Assembly: GCF_036226925.1 (NCBI RefSeq) | Contig: NZ_CP109031.1 | Span: forward strand, 8,990,001-9,054,000 | From: Streptomyces sp. NBC_00659 | GTDB taxonomy: Bacteria; Actinomycetota; Actinomycetes; Streptomycetales; Streptomycetaceae | Direction: 5' to 3' | DNA: 64,000 nucleotides | Part shown: piece after piece, positions 1 to 8,681 of the stretch | Position numbering within the stretch: position 1 is the first letter of the stretch | Layout: every line of letters starts with the position of its first letter | Notes under the pieces: generated by a model | Seen by the model: the letters and a program-made list of their open reading frames with translations, nothing else | Told to the model about the DNA's origin: nothing | Database searches by the model: none | Position numbers and translations under genes: made by a program

Positions 1-2
1 AG

Positions 3-314
3 TTCGTCAGCCCCCCGAAGGGGCTGGAGCTGATCGGCTACAAGGTGGTGAGCACCAAGGACTCCGACGGGTACGGGATCGGCGTGCTGGAGGTGAAGTC
101 ACCGGGTGACGACGTCACCGGCCTGCCGGAACGGACGGACACCTTCATCGTGAAATCCCACAAGCCGGCCGACTGGTATCACATGGTCCGGTTCAAGGTG
201 ACCGGACCGGTGACGGATGACACCTCGCTGTGCCGGTTCTGGTACCAGCAGGGTGCGGTGAAGTACCGGCAGGATCTGCGGTGCGTCAACCAGCTCCGCC
301 TCGCCGAGAAATAG
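3..314 (+). CDS. C-terminal part of an unidentified protein, cut by the left edge
   Basis: The open frame runs in from the window edge (…GLELIGYKVVSTKDSDG…) and stops at TAG 312-314. A GTG at 45 is only an internal codon, because the frame is open upstream with similar composition. The visible 103 residues are rich in charged and aromatic residues and contain two cysteines near the end (SLCRFWYQQG and LRCVNQ) that could pair in a secreted domain. I do not recognise the family. Downstream lies a decayed stretch with fragments of mobile and repeat genes. Confidence 0.6.
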   Translation, partial: FVSPPKGLELIGYKVVSTKDSDGYGIGVLEVKSPGDDVTGLPERTDTFIVKSHKPADWYHMVRFKVTGPVTDDTSLCRFWYQQGAVKYRQDLRCVNQLRLAEK

Positions 315-615
315 GACGCCCAGACAAAGCGGCCAGAAGCGCCCCCAGGGCATGCGGTTCTGGAGGCGTGGGTCAGCCCGGGCTTCATCGGCGGCCGCGC
401 CTCGTGGACCCCCAGCACCCGCGGTGTATGGTCCTGCGCCGTCGGCGCCGTCAACAGCCTGCCGATGTAAATGAGCGGACCGCATGCGCTGTCGATCAAC
501 GGCCCACCGGCCAAGGCGAGGTAGTTCCTCGTCCTCGGTGATGTCGCACACGAACATCGAGGCGAAACCATGTGGCGCACCTGCACGTCAGCTTGATGGC
601 AGTGGTGCGACAGCG

Positions 616-702
616 AGGGTCTGCCGCTCGCGCGGCGGGTTCACCGCCAAGGTCCACCTGGGGGTGGACAGTCGCTGCCGTCCGTTGTCCCTGATCTCAT
701 CT
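616..702 (+). pseudogene. IS5-family transposase fragment
   Basis: One frame reads RVCRSRGGFTAKVHLGVDS followed by RCRPLSLI. This matches the conserved block SRGG-T-K-HL--D-RCRPLSL of Streptomyces IS5-type DDE transposases. Only about 28 residues of the roughly 270 remain; flanking sequence in the same frame does not continue the family, so this is a remnant with no activity expected. Confidence 0.6.
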
Positions 703-835
703 GGGTTTCCCGCGTACCGAACCCCGCCCGCCCGTCCCCGCCGTCCTCGCAACGTTTCAGGCTGCCCGTTGGGAGGCGCTGTAGCTCTGGCCGGACTTCT
801 CGTCCATCCGTCCCCCGCGCAGCGGCTCCGATTCC

Positions 836-1012
836 GTGTCGGTGATCGATACAGCGACCAATGCGGTCCTCACCACGGCCCCGACGGACGGTGATCCCGT
901 GGCAGTCACGGTCGGCACCGTGATCAAGTCCGCGTCGGCCACGACCTTGGCGTCGTCGCCGAAACCGTCCACCGTCGGCGGTGCCGTTGCGTTCACCGCC
1001 ATGGTCGGGAGT
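836..1012 (+). pseudogene. Fragment of a YVTN beta-propeller / Ig-like repeat protein
   Basis: The frame reads VSVIDTATNAVLTT…, the signature of a YVTN-type propeller blade, then SATTLASSPKPSTVGGAVAFTA, the start of a bacterial Ig-like repeat (usual form: SSPNPS--G--VTFTA). The order propeller then Ig-like repeat is seen in large secreted actinomycete proteins. No start, signal peptide or continuing repeats are present, so it looks like a broken piece. The stretch 315-1054 otherwise holds no gene I can support. Confidence 0.5.
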
Positions 1013-1054
1013 GCTGTTCGCCGAACCCGTCCCTTCAGTGCCAGGTCAAGTGAC

Positions 1055-2707
1055 TCATCGCTTCAACCAGATCCGGTAGTGGCCGGTGTGCTCGACGAAA
1101 GGCACGGTTCGCAGCAGGTGGGGCCGGACGTCGTTACTGGCGCTGTGGAAAGGCAGGGCGGCGAGAAGACGGTAGTGCGGATTCCCTTTCAGCGCGTCCG
1201 TGATGACGCCGTTCACCCGTGGGTTGGTGAACCCGTCGAGGACGACCAGGTCGAATTCGCCGTTTCGCAGCGCCTTCCAGTAGGCATCGGTGCCGGTGTG
1301 GCGGACGCCGTGCCCGTCCGTGTACTCCATACCGAAGACGCTCTGCCACTGGCGGTGAGTCGTCCTGTCATGCAGGTAGTAGACGGGTACCTCGGGCGTT
1401 GAGCTGAGGTAGTGGCCCTTGCGGTTCACGTGGGAGGAGAGCGTTCCGATCATCGTCGAGGAGTCGGGCCAGCTTGCGAAGCGCCAGTCTGCCTGCGAGA
1501 TACCGATGCACAGCGTTGCCGACCACAGAGCAATGCCGAGGTGGGTGTGGCGAAAGTGCGCGCCCACCAGTCGCGTCAGGCCCACGCCCGCCATCGGGGC
1601 GGCGAAGAGGAGACCGAAGCCGACATGCTTGAACAGCGCCACGACCGTCCCCAGGTGCATTTGATACGCGGGCGCGAGCAGCGCTGTGGCGCACATCAGC
1701 GCCCCGAGCAACGACCGCTGTACGCGTCCCGGGCCGCTCGACCCAGGAGCGAGCGGTGACTCGTGCAAGCGATAGCGCCGGGCATACGAGATCCCGCCCG
1801 CGACTGCTGCGAGGAACAGTGGTCCGCCCCACGCGATCGACTGCTCAAGCAGGAACACGGCCCCGTCGGAACCATGTTCACGGTTGGTCGTGGTCTGACG
1901 CACTCCTGCCGACAGATCGGTGCTGTACATGCCGAGCACAAGCAGAGCACTCATACCGAGCACAAGCAGCAAAGCCCGAAGGAACGCGCTGCGGCGCCGA
2001 TGCGGCAGTGCGGTGAGCAGGGCCAGTGCGACGATGGTGGGCAGGTAGAGGCCGGCCGCATACTTCACACCGACAGCCAGGACGGCGACGGGCGCGGCGA
2101 GGAGCACACTCGGAGCGGACATCCCAGCGGTGCGCACGACGATCCAGGTGGCCGATGCCAGGAGGAACACGGCGGGTGCGTCGTAGGTGGCGAGGTGCCC
2201 CATGACGATGGTCGACTGCACCACGGAGAACAGGCCTGCGGCGGCCAGCCCCGCCCGCTCATTGAAGAGCCGCCGCGTGAACGAGTACAGCAGCGCAGTG
2301 GTGCCCAGCATGAAGAACAGGCTGAGCATGCGCGCGCCGGACAGTCCGAATCGGCTGTCCACGACGGCCGCGAGTACCGGGTACAGACGTGGCGAGCCGG
2401 AGAAGTACGCGGCGTAGTCGGTCTGCACCGCTGTCCCGTGGAGCAGGTGGCTCACTTCGGCACGACCGGCTGTGAGGTAGAGAGCCTCGTCCTGGAACGC
2501 CGTGTTCGACAGTCTCAGTGAGAGTGCCGCTTGGAAAGCCAGGATCGTCAGCAGGACGGTCCGGCTGATCCAGGTGCGCCGTCGGCATCCGGCCGAGCTC
2601 CATGCGACCGTGGGCGCCTTCGGCAGGTGGTGAGCCGGCGCGTGGTGGTCGTCGACCTGTGCGGGGGTGGGGGAGAAGGTTTGGGAACCGTGCTGCGTGG
2701 GTGTCAT
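1055..2707 (-). CDS. GT39/ArnT-like membrane glycosyltransferase
   Basis: 550-residue polytopic membrane protein. A cytoplasmic N-terminal tail of about 50 residues is followed by a first membrane helix and the loop motif FQDEALYLTAGR, where the acidic pair matches the catalytic acidic residues that PMT/ArnT-type (GT39/GT83) enzymes carry in their first outer loop. About nine to eleven further hydrophobic segments follow, then a C-terminal periplasm-side domain of about 150 residues. Such enzymes move a sugar from a polyprenyl-phosphate carrier to an acceptor outside the membrane. It is the last gene of a three-gene operon: its ATG overlaps the stop of the GH26 gene (ATGA), so translation is probably coupled. 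The acceptor is unknown. Confidence 0.75.
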   Translation of the reverse strand: MTPTQHGSQTFSPTPAQVDDHHAPAHHLPKAPTVAWSSAGCRRRTWISRTVLLTILAFQAALSLRLSNTAFQDEALYLTAGRAEVSHLLHGTAVQTDYAAYFSGSPRLYPVLAAVVDSRFGLSGARMLSLFFMLGTTALLYSFTRRLFNERAGLAAAGLFSVVQSTIVMGHLATYDAPAVFLLASATWIVVRTAGMSAPSVLLAAPVAVLAVGVKYAAGLYLPTIVALALLTALPHRRRSAFLRALLLVLGMSALLVLGMYSTDLSAGVRQTTTNREHGSDGAVFLLEQSIAWGGPLFLAAVAGGISYARRYRLHESPLAPGSSGPGRVQRSLLGALMCATALLAPAYQMHLGTVVALFKHVGFGLLFAAPMAGVGLTRLVGAHFRHTHLGIALWSATLCIGISQADWRFASWPDSSTMIGTLSSHVNRKGHYLSSTPEVPVYYLHDRTTHRQWQSVFGMEYTDGHGVRHTGTDAYWKALRNGEFDLVVLDGFTNPRVNGVITDALKGNPHYRLLAALPFHSASNDVRPHLLRTVPFVEHTGHYRIWLKR

Positions 2708-3684
2708 CGGACCCTCCGCACGTCGAAGCCGTAGAGGTCATCGGCGCTCAGACGCCGGAACTCTGCGGCGCCCTCCGGGCTCGCGTCCAGCCGCCAGTCG
2801 GCGCGCGCCTTGTGGTCGAACCAGGCGAACCCGACGAGGTCGGGGGAGGCGGTGACTCCGTGGAACAGGGCACGCACGTCTTGAGCGCGGTGTCGGCCAG
2901 GCATGGCGGCTGTCTCCAGGAGGAGCTGCGGCTTTCGGCTGAAGCGTGCGATCTCCGTCAGGGTCGTTCCGAACAGGCCGTCGAAGGAGCGAGGGTCCCA
3001 GTCGGTGAAGTAGCCGATCAGACCGACCCAGTCGACGTACCCGTCGCCGGGGTAAAGGGGGCTCAAATCCTTGTGTGTGCCTGGCTGAACGATGTTCGGT
3101 GACCAGGTCCAGATCACGTTGGTGGCCCCGGTGGCCTCGAAGACGTCGTGGACGTGACGCCAGGCCCTGACGTACTCCTGTGGCGTGGTCTCGGTGGTCC
3201 CCCACTGCTCCCAGTCGCCGTTCATCTCGTCCGCGAAGCTGATGGCGATCGGGATGTTCAGTCTCCGGACCGCCTTCGCGTATTCCCGGAGATAGCTGTC
3301 GGACGCACCGTCGGCAATGCGGGTGAGCGTCGTGCCGTGCGGCTCCCAGGAGGCGACTGTCATCGCCCCCGAGTTCCAGGCGTTGCGCGTGCCCGAGGCA
3401 TCGAAACTGTCGCCCCAGCCCGCGTAATAGACGATCAGGTTTGGCTGTTTGCCGACCTTCCGAGCCCAGTCGAGCACCGGCTCCATGGAATGTGGGGCTT
3501 TGGGCCGGGACACTCCGAAGTACTTCTTCGTCGGGTGCAACAGTGGGCCTACGTCGTAGGGCGAGGCATCGGCAGCCGCCACGGCACCGCCATGGCGGCC
3601 TGCTGCGGTTGGGGCGCAGGCGGACGCTGCGGGCAAGAAGGCTGTGAGAGACATCAGCGCGACGACGGCAAGGGCGCGTGTCAT
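2704..3684 (-). CDS. Secreted GH26-type glycoside hydrolase
   Basis: 326 residues beginning with a signal peptide (MTRALAVVALMSLTAFLPAA, then SAC, so a lipoprotein is possible). GH26 enzymes are retaining beta-mannanases and related endo-glycanases. The family acid/base motif appears as FADEMNGDWEQWG (Glu153) and the likely nucleophile as QLLLETAAMPG (Glu257); IWTWSPN lies between as expected. Start ATG at 3684 overlaps the stop of the upstream synthase gene (ATGA), and its stop overlaps the next gene. Position between a processive synthase and a membrane transferase suggests it trims or releases the polymer made by the operon rather than acting as a scavenging enzyme. Confidence 0.8.
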   Translation of the reverse strand: MTRALAVVALMSLTAFLPAASACAPTAAGRHGGAVAAADASPYDVGPLLHPTKKYFGVSRPKAPHSMEPVLDWARKVGKQPNLIVYYAGWGDSFDASGTRNAWNSGAMTVASWEPHGTTLTRIADGASDSYLREYAKAVRRLNIPIAISFADEMNGDWEQWGTTETTPQEYVRAWRHVHDVFEATGATNVIWTWSPNIVQPGTHKDLSPLYPGDGYVDWVGLIGYFTDWDPRSFDGLFGTTLTEIARFSRKPQLLLETAAMPGRHRAQDVRALFHGVTASPDLVGFAWFDHKARADWRLDASPEGAAEFRRLSADDLYGFDVRRVR

Positions 3685-5288
3685 GGGGTTCCCATCGCAC
3701 GAGGCTGCAGCAGGGCTCTCGCGACGACCACAGCGTAGAAGAGTCCGGACGAGAGGAGAACGACGAAATCGACGGGGTCGAGGGTGAGTGTGCGCCATGC
3801 GGCGGATCCGACCCACAGCAGGGCGGTCCCGCCGCCCCACGACCACATGCCGATCCGATGCCGCTCGGTGCCGCTGAGCTTCGCGCTGCAAGAACCGGTT
3901 GCCTGCCAGCCCACATGCCGCCCACGCAGGATGTCCCAGATCGCGAAGGTGTGCGCCCAGCCGTACATCATCCGCGCGGCCCAGGCCTCGAGGCGGTAGG
4001 GAACCTTGTGCCACAGAGGGAAAACAGTGGTCGTGTACAAGACGCTGGGCAAGACCAGCCACAGGGTCTCCGCGGTGGGTTTCTCCGGGAACGCCAGCAG
4101 GAGCAGAATCGGAATGAGGGGAGCGACGAATGTGAACAGGGCCGTGTGGATGTAGTAGAGGAAGCCGGACAGGTAGCAAAGCCTGCTTGAGATCCGCATC
4201 TTTGCCCGCCAGAACTTGGAGCTGCACAGCATGCTCATCGAGCCGGCACACCAGCGGTATTGCTGACGGAAGAAGGAATCCGCGTTATCGGGGCACACGC
4301 CTGCCGACAGTGCGATCGGGACGTAGCGCAGATCCCACCCGAGACTCCGCAGGTCGAAGCCTGTGTGGACATCCTCGGAGTGCTCGATGAGCGTAGTGCC
4401 GCCGTTTTCGTGCAGTGCCGCCCGTCGATAGACGGCGCAGCTTCCGACGCAGATAGCCCCGTCGTTGCTCTGCCGGGAGACTTGGACAGCCCGGTAGAAA
4501 AGCTCCTGGACGGCGCCGGCACCCCGTTCGATCCAGTTCTGGGCGTCCAGCACACGGAAGTACTGAGGGGACTGGACGATGGCGAGACGCTCGTCTTCCG
4601 CCAGATACGGAAGAAGTTCGTGGAGCAGATCCGTGCGCGGGGCGAAATCGGCGTCGAGAACAAGGATGTACGTGCCGTGGGTCTGCTCGAACCCGAAGTG
4701 CAGATTGCCGGCCTTCTTGAACCAACCCAGGTTGCTGCGGGTGGCATAGCGGAATCCGAACTCATCAGCCATGGACTGCAGTTCAGGACTGGCCGAGTCA
4801 TCCAGGACGAACGGCTCGCAGACCCCCGGGTAGTGGGCTGCCAGCGCACGGACATGGGTCCAGGTGTTGTGCAGGATCTCGACCGGCTCGCCGCACACCG
4901 GCAGGAAGACATCGACCGACGGGTAGACATCGGGGCGCCAGGCACCCACGAGCTTTTGGTGGCGTGAGAGGTCGAAATCACGGCTGAACAGGTTCACCCA
5001 AAGCGAGATCACGTAGTAGAGGACGGTGAATGCCAGAAGCGGATAGAAGAATCGCAGCAGTGGCGCCGAGGAGAAGAGCCGGAACTGACTCAAGGCGAGG
5101 CAGCTGATGCTCACCAGCGACGCAACTGTCAACACCCGTAGGCGGCGGCCGACATAGGAATACTTCTCGGAATCCGACGGCGGTACCGGCAACAGGTCCG
5201 AGTTGATCGATCCGCAGGGATGTCGCTCAAGGGCCTGTCGATTTTGTGCGGCCGACCGTACCGCACGGACGGCTTCAACTGAACTCAT
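3681..5288 (-). CDS. Cellulose-synthase-like processive glycosyltransferase (GT2)
   Basis: 535 residues. Two N-terminal membrane helices (about 50-72 and 80-100) precede the catalytic domain. The processive GT2 motifs are all present: first Asp in VLDDSA (163/164), DADF (212-215), SEDVHTG (305-306) and QQYRW (342-346, the QxxRW motif). Five or so C-terminal helices would form the export channel. No PilZ domain is seen. ATG 5288 is chosen over a TTG at 5306 because GGGAG sits 6-7 bases upstream. It heads an operon with the GH26 and GT39 genes. Cellulose, mannan or a mixed glucan are all possible products; sequence alone does not decide. Confidence 0.85.
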   Translation of the reverse strand: MSSVEAVRAVRSAAQNRQALERHPCGSINSDLLPVPPSDSEKYSYVGRRLRVLTVASLVSISCLALSQFRLFSSAPLLRFFYPLLAFTVLYYVISLWVNLFSRDFDLSRHQKLVGAWRPDVYPSVDVFLPVCGEPVEILHNTWTHVRALAAHYPGVCEPFVLDDSASPELQSMADEFGFRYATRSNLGWFKKAGNLHFGFEQTHGTYILVLDADFAPRTDLLHELLPYLAEDERLAIVQSPQYFRVLDAQNWIERGAGAVQELFYRAVQVSRQSNDGAICVGSCAVYRRAALHENGGTTLIEHSEDVHTGFDLRSLGWDLRYVPIALSAGVCPDNADSFFRQQYRWCAGSMSMLCSSKFWRAKMRISSRLCYLSGFLYYIHTALFTFVAPLIPILLLLAFPEKPTAETLWLVLPSVLYTTTVFPLWHKVPYRLEAWAARMMYGWAHTFAIWDILRGRHVGWQATGSCSAKLSGTERHRIGMWSWGGGTALLWVGSAAWRTLTLDPVDFVVLLSSGLFYAVVVARALLQPRAMGTP

Positions 5289-5645
5289 GCAAGTCTCCCG
5301 TACCAACCGCCTCGTAGGGGTCGAGGTCGATATGCCCGAACCATAGGATGAGACCTGCGGTCACCACGGATAACGCGGTCGAAGGTGGTGATGGTTAACT
5401 CGAAATAATGAGCGTCTTCAGCGTTGTCCCTCCAGGGTGAGGAGCAGGGCTTCGGCGTAGTCGGCGGGCGTCCGTTTCGTAATCACTTGAGATGAAGAGA
5501 GGGAGAGCGGGCGGTTTCTGGTCACGTCTGTTTCGCCCGGGAGCCCTTGCGTCTCCCCGATCCGTCAGGTGGAGCGAGCCGACTGCGCTAAGGGCTTGCA
5601 GGGAATCAAGGTGTTGCTTCCCGTTCTGAGGCTCGTTGGCGTGGT
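5289..5645. other. Intergenic region with a short unrecognised remnant
   Basis: This stretch should hold the promoter of the polysaccharide operon (minus strand), but no clear -35/-10 pair was found. On the minus strand, one frame ending at TGA 5418-5420 reads TPADYAEALLLTLEGQR, a protein-like C-terminus without a visible start. It may be the tail of a lost gene. Nothing else could be assigned. Confidence 0.3.
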
Positions 5646-6071
5646 ATGAGCATCCCGGATGAGACTCGTGACCAACTCGCCGTGAAGTTCGCGGTATTGC
5701 TCCCGCATCTGGACGAGCGGCAGCGGCGGTTGTTGATGGCTGCGGAGTCCCGGAGCCTGGGGCACGGCGGTGTCCGGGCCGTGGCACAGGCCGCTGCGGT
5801 TAGCGAGACTACGGTCCGCAAGGGCGTGTTCGAACTTGAGGCCGGTGAGGGGCCTCTGGGGCGGGTGCGGCGTCCGGGCGGGGGCCGCAAGAGGGTCGCG
5901 GATCTGAACCCGGGGCTGCGGTCGGCACTGTTGGCGCTGGTCGAGCCGGATGTGCGGGGTGACCCGATGTCGCCGCTGCGGTGGACGGTGAAGTCCACCC
6001 GCACACTTGCGCAGGAGCTGACTCGGGCCGGGCATCGTGTCAGTGCCGACACCGTCGCCGTCCTGCTGCGA
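5646..6071 (+). pseudogene. N-terminal part of an ISAzo13-type transposase
   Basis: About 142 residues starting MSIPDETRDQLAVKFAVLLP and continuing through HLDERQRRLLMAAESRSLG, AVSETTVRKGVFELE and WTVKSTRTLAQELTRAG to SADTVAVLLR. These blocks are the conserved head of ISAzo13-family transposases (helix-turn-helix and linker). The catalytic domain that should follow is absent: the sequence switches within a few bases (about 6066-6072) to an IS630-type tail in another frame. Inactive. Confidence 0.75.
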
Positions 6072-6243
6072 GGGCGTGTGGGCCCACGTCAAACGCAGCC
6101 TGGCCAACCTCACCGTCGTCGCACTCGACCGACTCGAAGTCCTCGTTCGCAACCGCCTCAAGCGCCTTCAGCACCGGTCCGACACCCTCAGCGGATTCAT
6201 AGCCGGAACCAGCCTGGACCTCGACACGCCAACATCACCCTAA
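6070..6243 (+). pseudogene. C-terminal part of an IS630-type transposase
   Basis: In the frame starting at 6070 the sequence reads EGVWAHVKRSLANLTVVALD, then LEVLVRNRLKRLQHR and a tail ending TPTSP before TAA. This matches the end of IS630/Tc1-type DDE transposases, where the final catalytic Glu lies in the NPVEGVW motif. The upstream NPV and the rest of the protein are missing, replaced by the ISAzo13-type head. The two pieces are out of frame with each other. Confidence 0.7.
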
Positions 6244-6740
6244 CCAGCCGAAGTCAGTAAAGAACAAGCTGAGAAGCTCTGTCAGAACCGCTGATCTGTG
6301 ACCTTCTGTGACTGGTACCGGTCGGTGGACCGAGTACCGCGGGTCGCAACATGAGCCGGAATCGGCCATGTCGGCTTGGGTTCTCCTTTCCGGACAGGGC
6401 CAGGGCACCCGCTTGCTCGCCGCCATCGCGGCAGAGAACGCGAACAGAGGTTTTCCCCGACCTGTGGGGCAGGGGCCCGGCGGGCATCTCAAGAGCAGGG
6501 CCGGATGGCGTCCCTTGTCGTGGTGTGGCCGATCACGGTTGAGGAGTGCGCCGGGGCGTGTGCTGACCTGATTTCCGCTCCCTGCCCGCAGGGCGGGCCA
6601 CCGTGCAACTCTCCGTTGTGAACGGCCAGTTCAACGCGGGAGGTGCGGGGTGGCCCTGTCTCGGCATGACCTACTCGTGTGGCTGTCTGTGATGTCAACG
6701 TGCACACTGACGGTTTCCCGTTCGACCGAAGGACTGAGCC
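6244..6740. other. Gene-free stretch after the transposase remnant
   Basis: About 500 bases with no supported gene on either strand. Short open frames on both strands lack ribosome binding sites and family features. The base composition is a little lower in GC than the neighbours, in line with decayed mobile DNA. An AAGGA at 6729-6733 belongs to the next gene. Confidence 0.4.
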
Positions 6741-7040
6741 GTGCCCGACCGACCTGAGGTTGTCTGCATCTGCGGCTCTACCCGGTTCGTGGACGAGATG
6801 CGTGCAGCGAACCGTGATCTGACCTTCGCAGGTGTCATCGTCGTCGCGCCAGGCGAAGCAGACGAGTTGATCACCAACGAGCAGAAGACCGCGCTGGACG
6901 CCCTCCACCTGCGCAAGATCGACCTGGCTGACCGGGTTCTGGTCGTCAACCCCGGCGGGTATATCGGCGAGTCCACGAGCAGGGAGATCGCATATGCCCA
7001 CGCCACCGGCAAGCCGATCTCGTTCACCGATCCCGTTTGA
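6741..7040 (+). CDS. Small nucleoside 2-deoxyribosyltransferase-like protein
   Basis: 99 residues, GTG start with AAGGA 7 bases upstream. The pattern VVCICGSTRF near the start, FAGVIVVAPGEAD, LHLRKIDLADRVLVVNPGGYIGEST and EIAYAHATGKPI is that of the Rossmann-like nucleoside 2-deoxyribosyltransferase/DUF4406-type family found in phages and actinomycetes. Known relatives cleave or transfer N-glycosidic bonds in nucleotides, but for this compact subgroup the reaction is not established. It stands alone between a transposase remnant and a broken integrase, which suggests it came in with mobile DNA. Confidence 0.65.
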   Translation: MPDRPEVVCICGSTRFVDEMRAANRDLTFAGVIVVAPGEADELITNEQKTALDALHLRKIDLADRVLVVNPGGYIGESTSREIAYAHATGKPISFTDPV

Positions 7041-7221
7041 CCAGTAGACGCTTCGTGGTGCGCGCGGGCAACGAGTCTCGGTCAGCCTCGGAGCGTGTTG
7101 CTAGTGTGATGCGCCAGAAATTCTGAGGATTAGTTCTCCTCTGTTTTCTGGGTGTCGGTCCCGACCGGGGTGAAGTGGATGATTCGAAGCCTTCCGCGGA
7201 TAACGCCCTATTGTCTGCGGG

Positions 7222-8143
7222 ATGGTTGATCGCGACCTGCGGGAACGGCCGTCAGGGCCGGCCGCCGGCGTCGTCGCGGACGGCGAGATCGGCGAGGCCC
7301 TGGAACCGCTGTGGGGCAGCTCCGTCGTGAACACCTGGAATGCCCGGCGTGCGTCGGTGTTCTCATGGCTGGGCTGGTGCGATGAGCGCGGGTACGACGG
7401 CCGGCGGTCCCGGCCTGGGCGAAGCGGCTCACCCCACCGGAGTCCGAGACCCCGGCACGCTCGAAGACGGCGATCGACCGGCTGATCGCGCGGCGCGAGG
7501 TGCACCTGCGGGAGAAAACGCTGTGGCGGATGCTCTACGAGACGACCGCCCGCGCCGAGGAGATCCTGGGCGTCAACATCGAGGAGCTGGATCTCGCCGG
7601 GCGCCGGGCACCCGTGAAGGCCAAGGGGGTCCGTCCTCGCACCCGTCGCCGCGGCGCTGTCCGCGAGGACCTCATCCTGGAGAGGTCTACTGGGACGCTG
7701 GTACTGCCCGGCTGTTGCCCCGACTGATCAAGGGGCGTACGCGCGGCCCGGTGTTCGTCACCCACCGCAAACCCGGCCCGGGCAAGGTCGTCAGCCCGCG
7801 CGACAACTGCCCGGACTCCGGGCTTGCCCGGCTTTCGTACGGGCAGGCCCGGATGCTGCTCGACGAGCGCACGGCCCTCGGCGGTGAGCCGGGTACGGGC
7901 TGGGATCTGCATGAGTGGCGGCACTCCAGCCTGACCCGCCTCGGCGAAGGTGGGGCGAGCCTGCTGATGCTGATGGCGAAGTCCCGGCACAAGAAGGCGG
8001 AAAAAGTACGGAAGTACTTCCATCCATCCCCGGAGACGATCCCTGAAGTCGCCGGCCTGCTCGCGCCGGGCGATCGCCGACGCCGACCGCGGGCGGGGTG
8101 CATCCCCGGAATCGGGGGCCGGCGGGATAGCCGTTGTCGCTGA
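7222..8143 (+). pseudogene. Tyrosine recombinase (integrase), frameshifted
   Basis: Three consecutive frames together give a phage/plasmid-type tyrosine recombinase. Frame one (7222 to about 7410) reads [20 protein letters not shown]; frame two (about 7410-7685) reads [20 protein letters not shown] and [20 protein letters not shown], the catalytic Arg region; frame three (about 7685-8143) reads [20 protein letters not shown] and [15 protein letters not shown], then [13 protein letters not shown] with the second His and the nucleophilic Tyr. Two frameshifts (near 7410 and 7685) break it. The N-terminal arm-binding domain also looks short. Sequencing error could mimic this, but the surroundings are full of decayed elements. 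Confidence 0.75.
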
Positions 8144-8171
8144 GTGTTCGATCACGAGCCTCGATTTATCG

Positions 8172-8193
8172 CAGCGCTGTTATATTAGCGCTG
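8172..8193 (+). promoter_or_regulatory. MarR-type operator over a -10 box and a leaderless start
   Basis: A perfect inverted repeat CAGCGCT-N8-AGCGCTG spans 8172-8193. Its spacer holds TATATT (8181-8186), a good -10 box placed so that transcription would begin about 8193, the first base of the GTG start. No Shine-Dalgarno sequence is present. The regulator would therefore block its own leaderless promoter. A further half-site-like ACAGCGCT lies just inside the gene near 8211. Confidence 0.65.
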
Positions 8194-8681
8194 TGACATC
8201 TTTAGATCCCACAGCGCTACCCGATCCCTGGCACTCCTTGCACGAGCTTCTGGCAGCCATGGACGCCGAGATCGAGCAGGTCTACGTCGAGCGGGGCATC
8301 GAGGGGGTGCGGCCTCGGTTCGCCTATCCGCTGATCCGGCTCGCCCACACCGGACCACTGACCATTCGTGAGCTTGCGAAGTCCCTGGACCGCTCGCACT
8401 CCGCGATCAGCCAGACCATCGCCGCCATGCGCAAGGAGGAACTGGTCACTTCCGAGCCGGGGCCTGACGCCCGCACCCGGCGGATCGACCTGACCGAGCG
8501 CGGCCGGTCGCTGGTGCCGTTCCTGGAGGCGGAGTGGCGCGCTACCCATGAGACGGTCGCCGAGCTGGACAGCGAGATCCCGTACGCGATGACCACCGTT
8601 GTCGAGGAGGTGCGGCGGGCGCTGGAACGCCGGTCGATGCGGCAGCGGATCCTCCACCACCTTGTCGAGCCACCAAGATGA
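8193..8681 (+). CDS. MarR-family transcriptional regulator
   Basis: 162 residues. A winged helix-turn-helix is visible at about 50-110 (PLTIRELAKSLDRSHSAISQ recognition region, then the wing with DARTRRIDLTERG). MarR proteins are dimers that usually repress neighbouring efflux genes and release DNA on binding a small ligand. The GTG start has no ribosome binding site and coincides with the predicted transcription start, so the mRNA is probably leaderless. Its TGA overlaps the ATG of the MFS transporter gene (ATGA), so both are expressed together under autoregulation by the palindrome at 8172-8193. Confidence 0.85.
   Translation: MTSLDPTALPDPWHSLHELLAAMDAEIEQVYVERGIEGVRPRFAYPLIRLAHTGPLTIRELAKSLDRSHSAISQTIAAMRKEELVTSEPGPDARTRRIDLTERGRSLVPFLEAEWRATHETVAELDSEIPYAMTTVVEEVRRALERRSMRQRILHHLVEPPR

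Noticed and set aside
6440..6480. CRISPR-repeat-like string (TTTTCCCCGACCTGTGGGGC)
   Set aside because: It occurs once, with no further repeats or spacers and no cas genes nearby.
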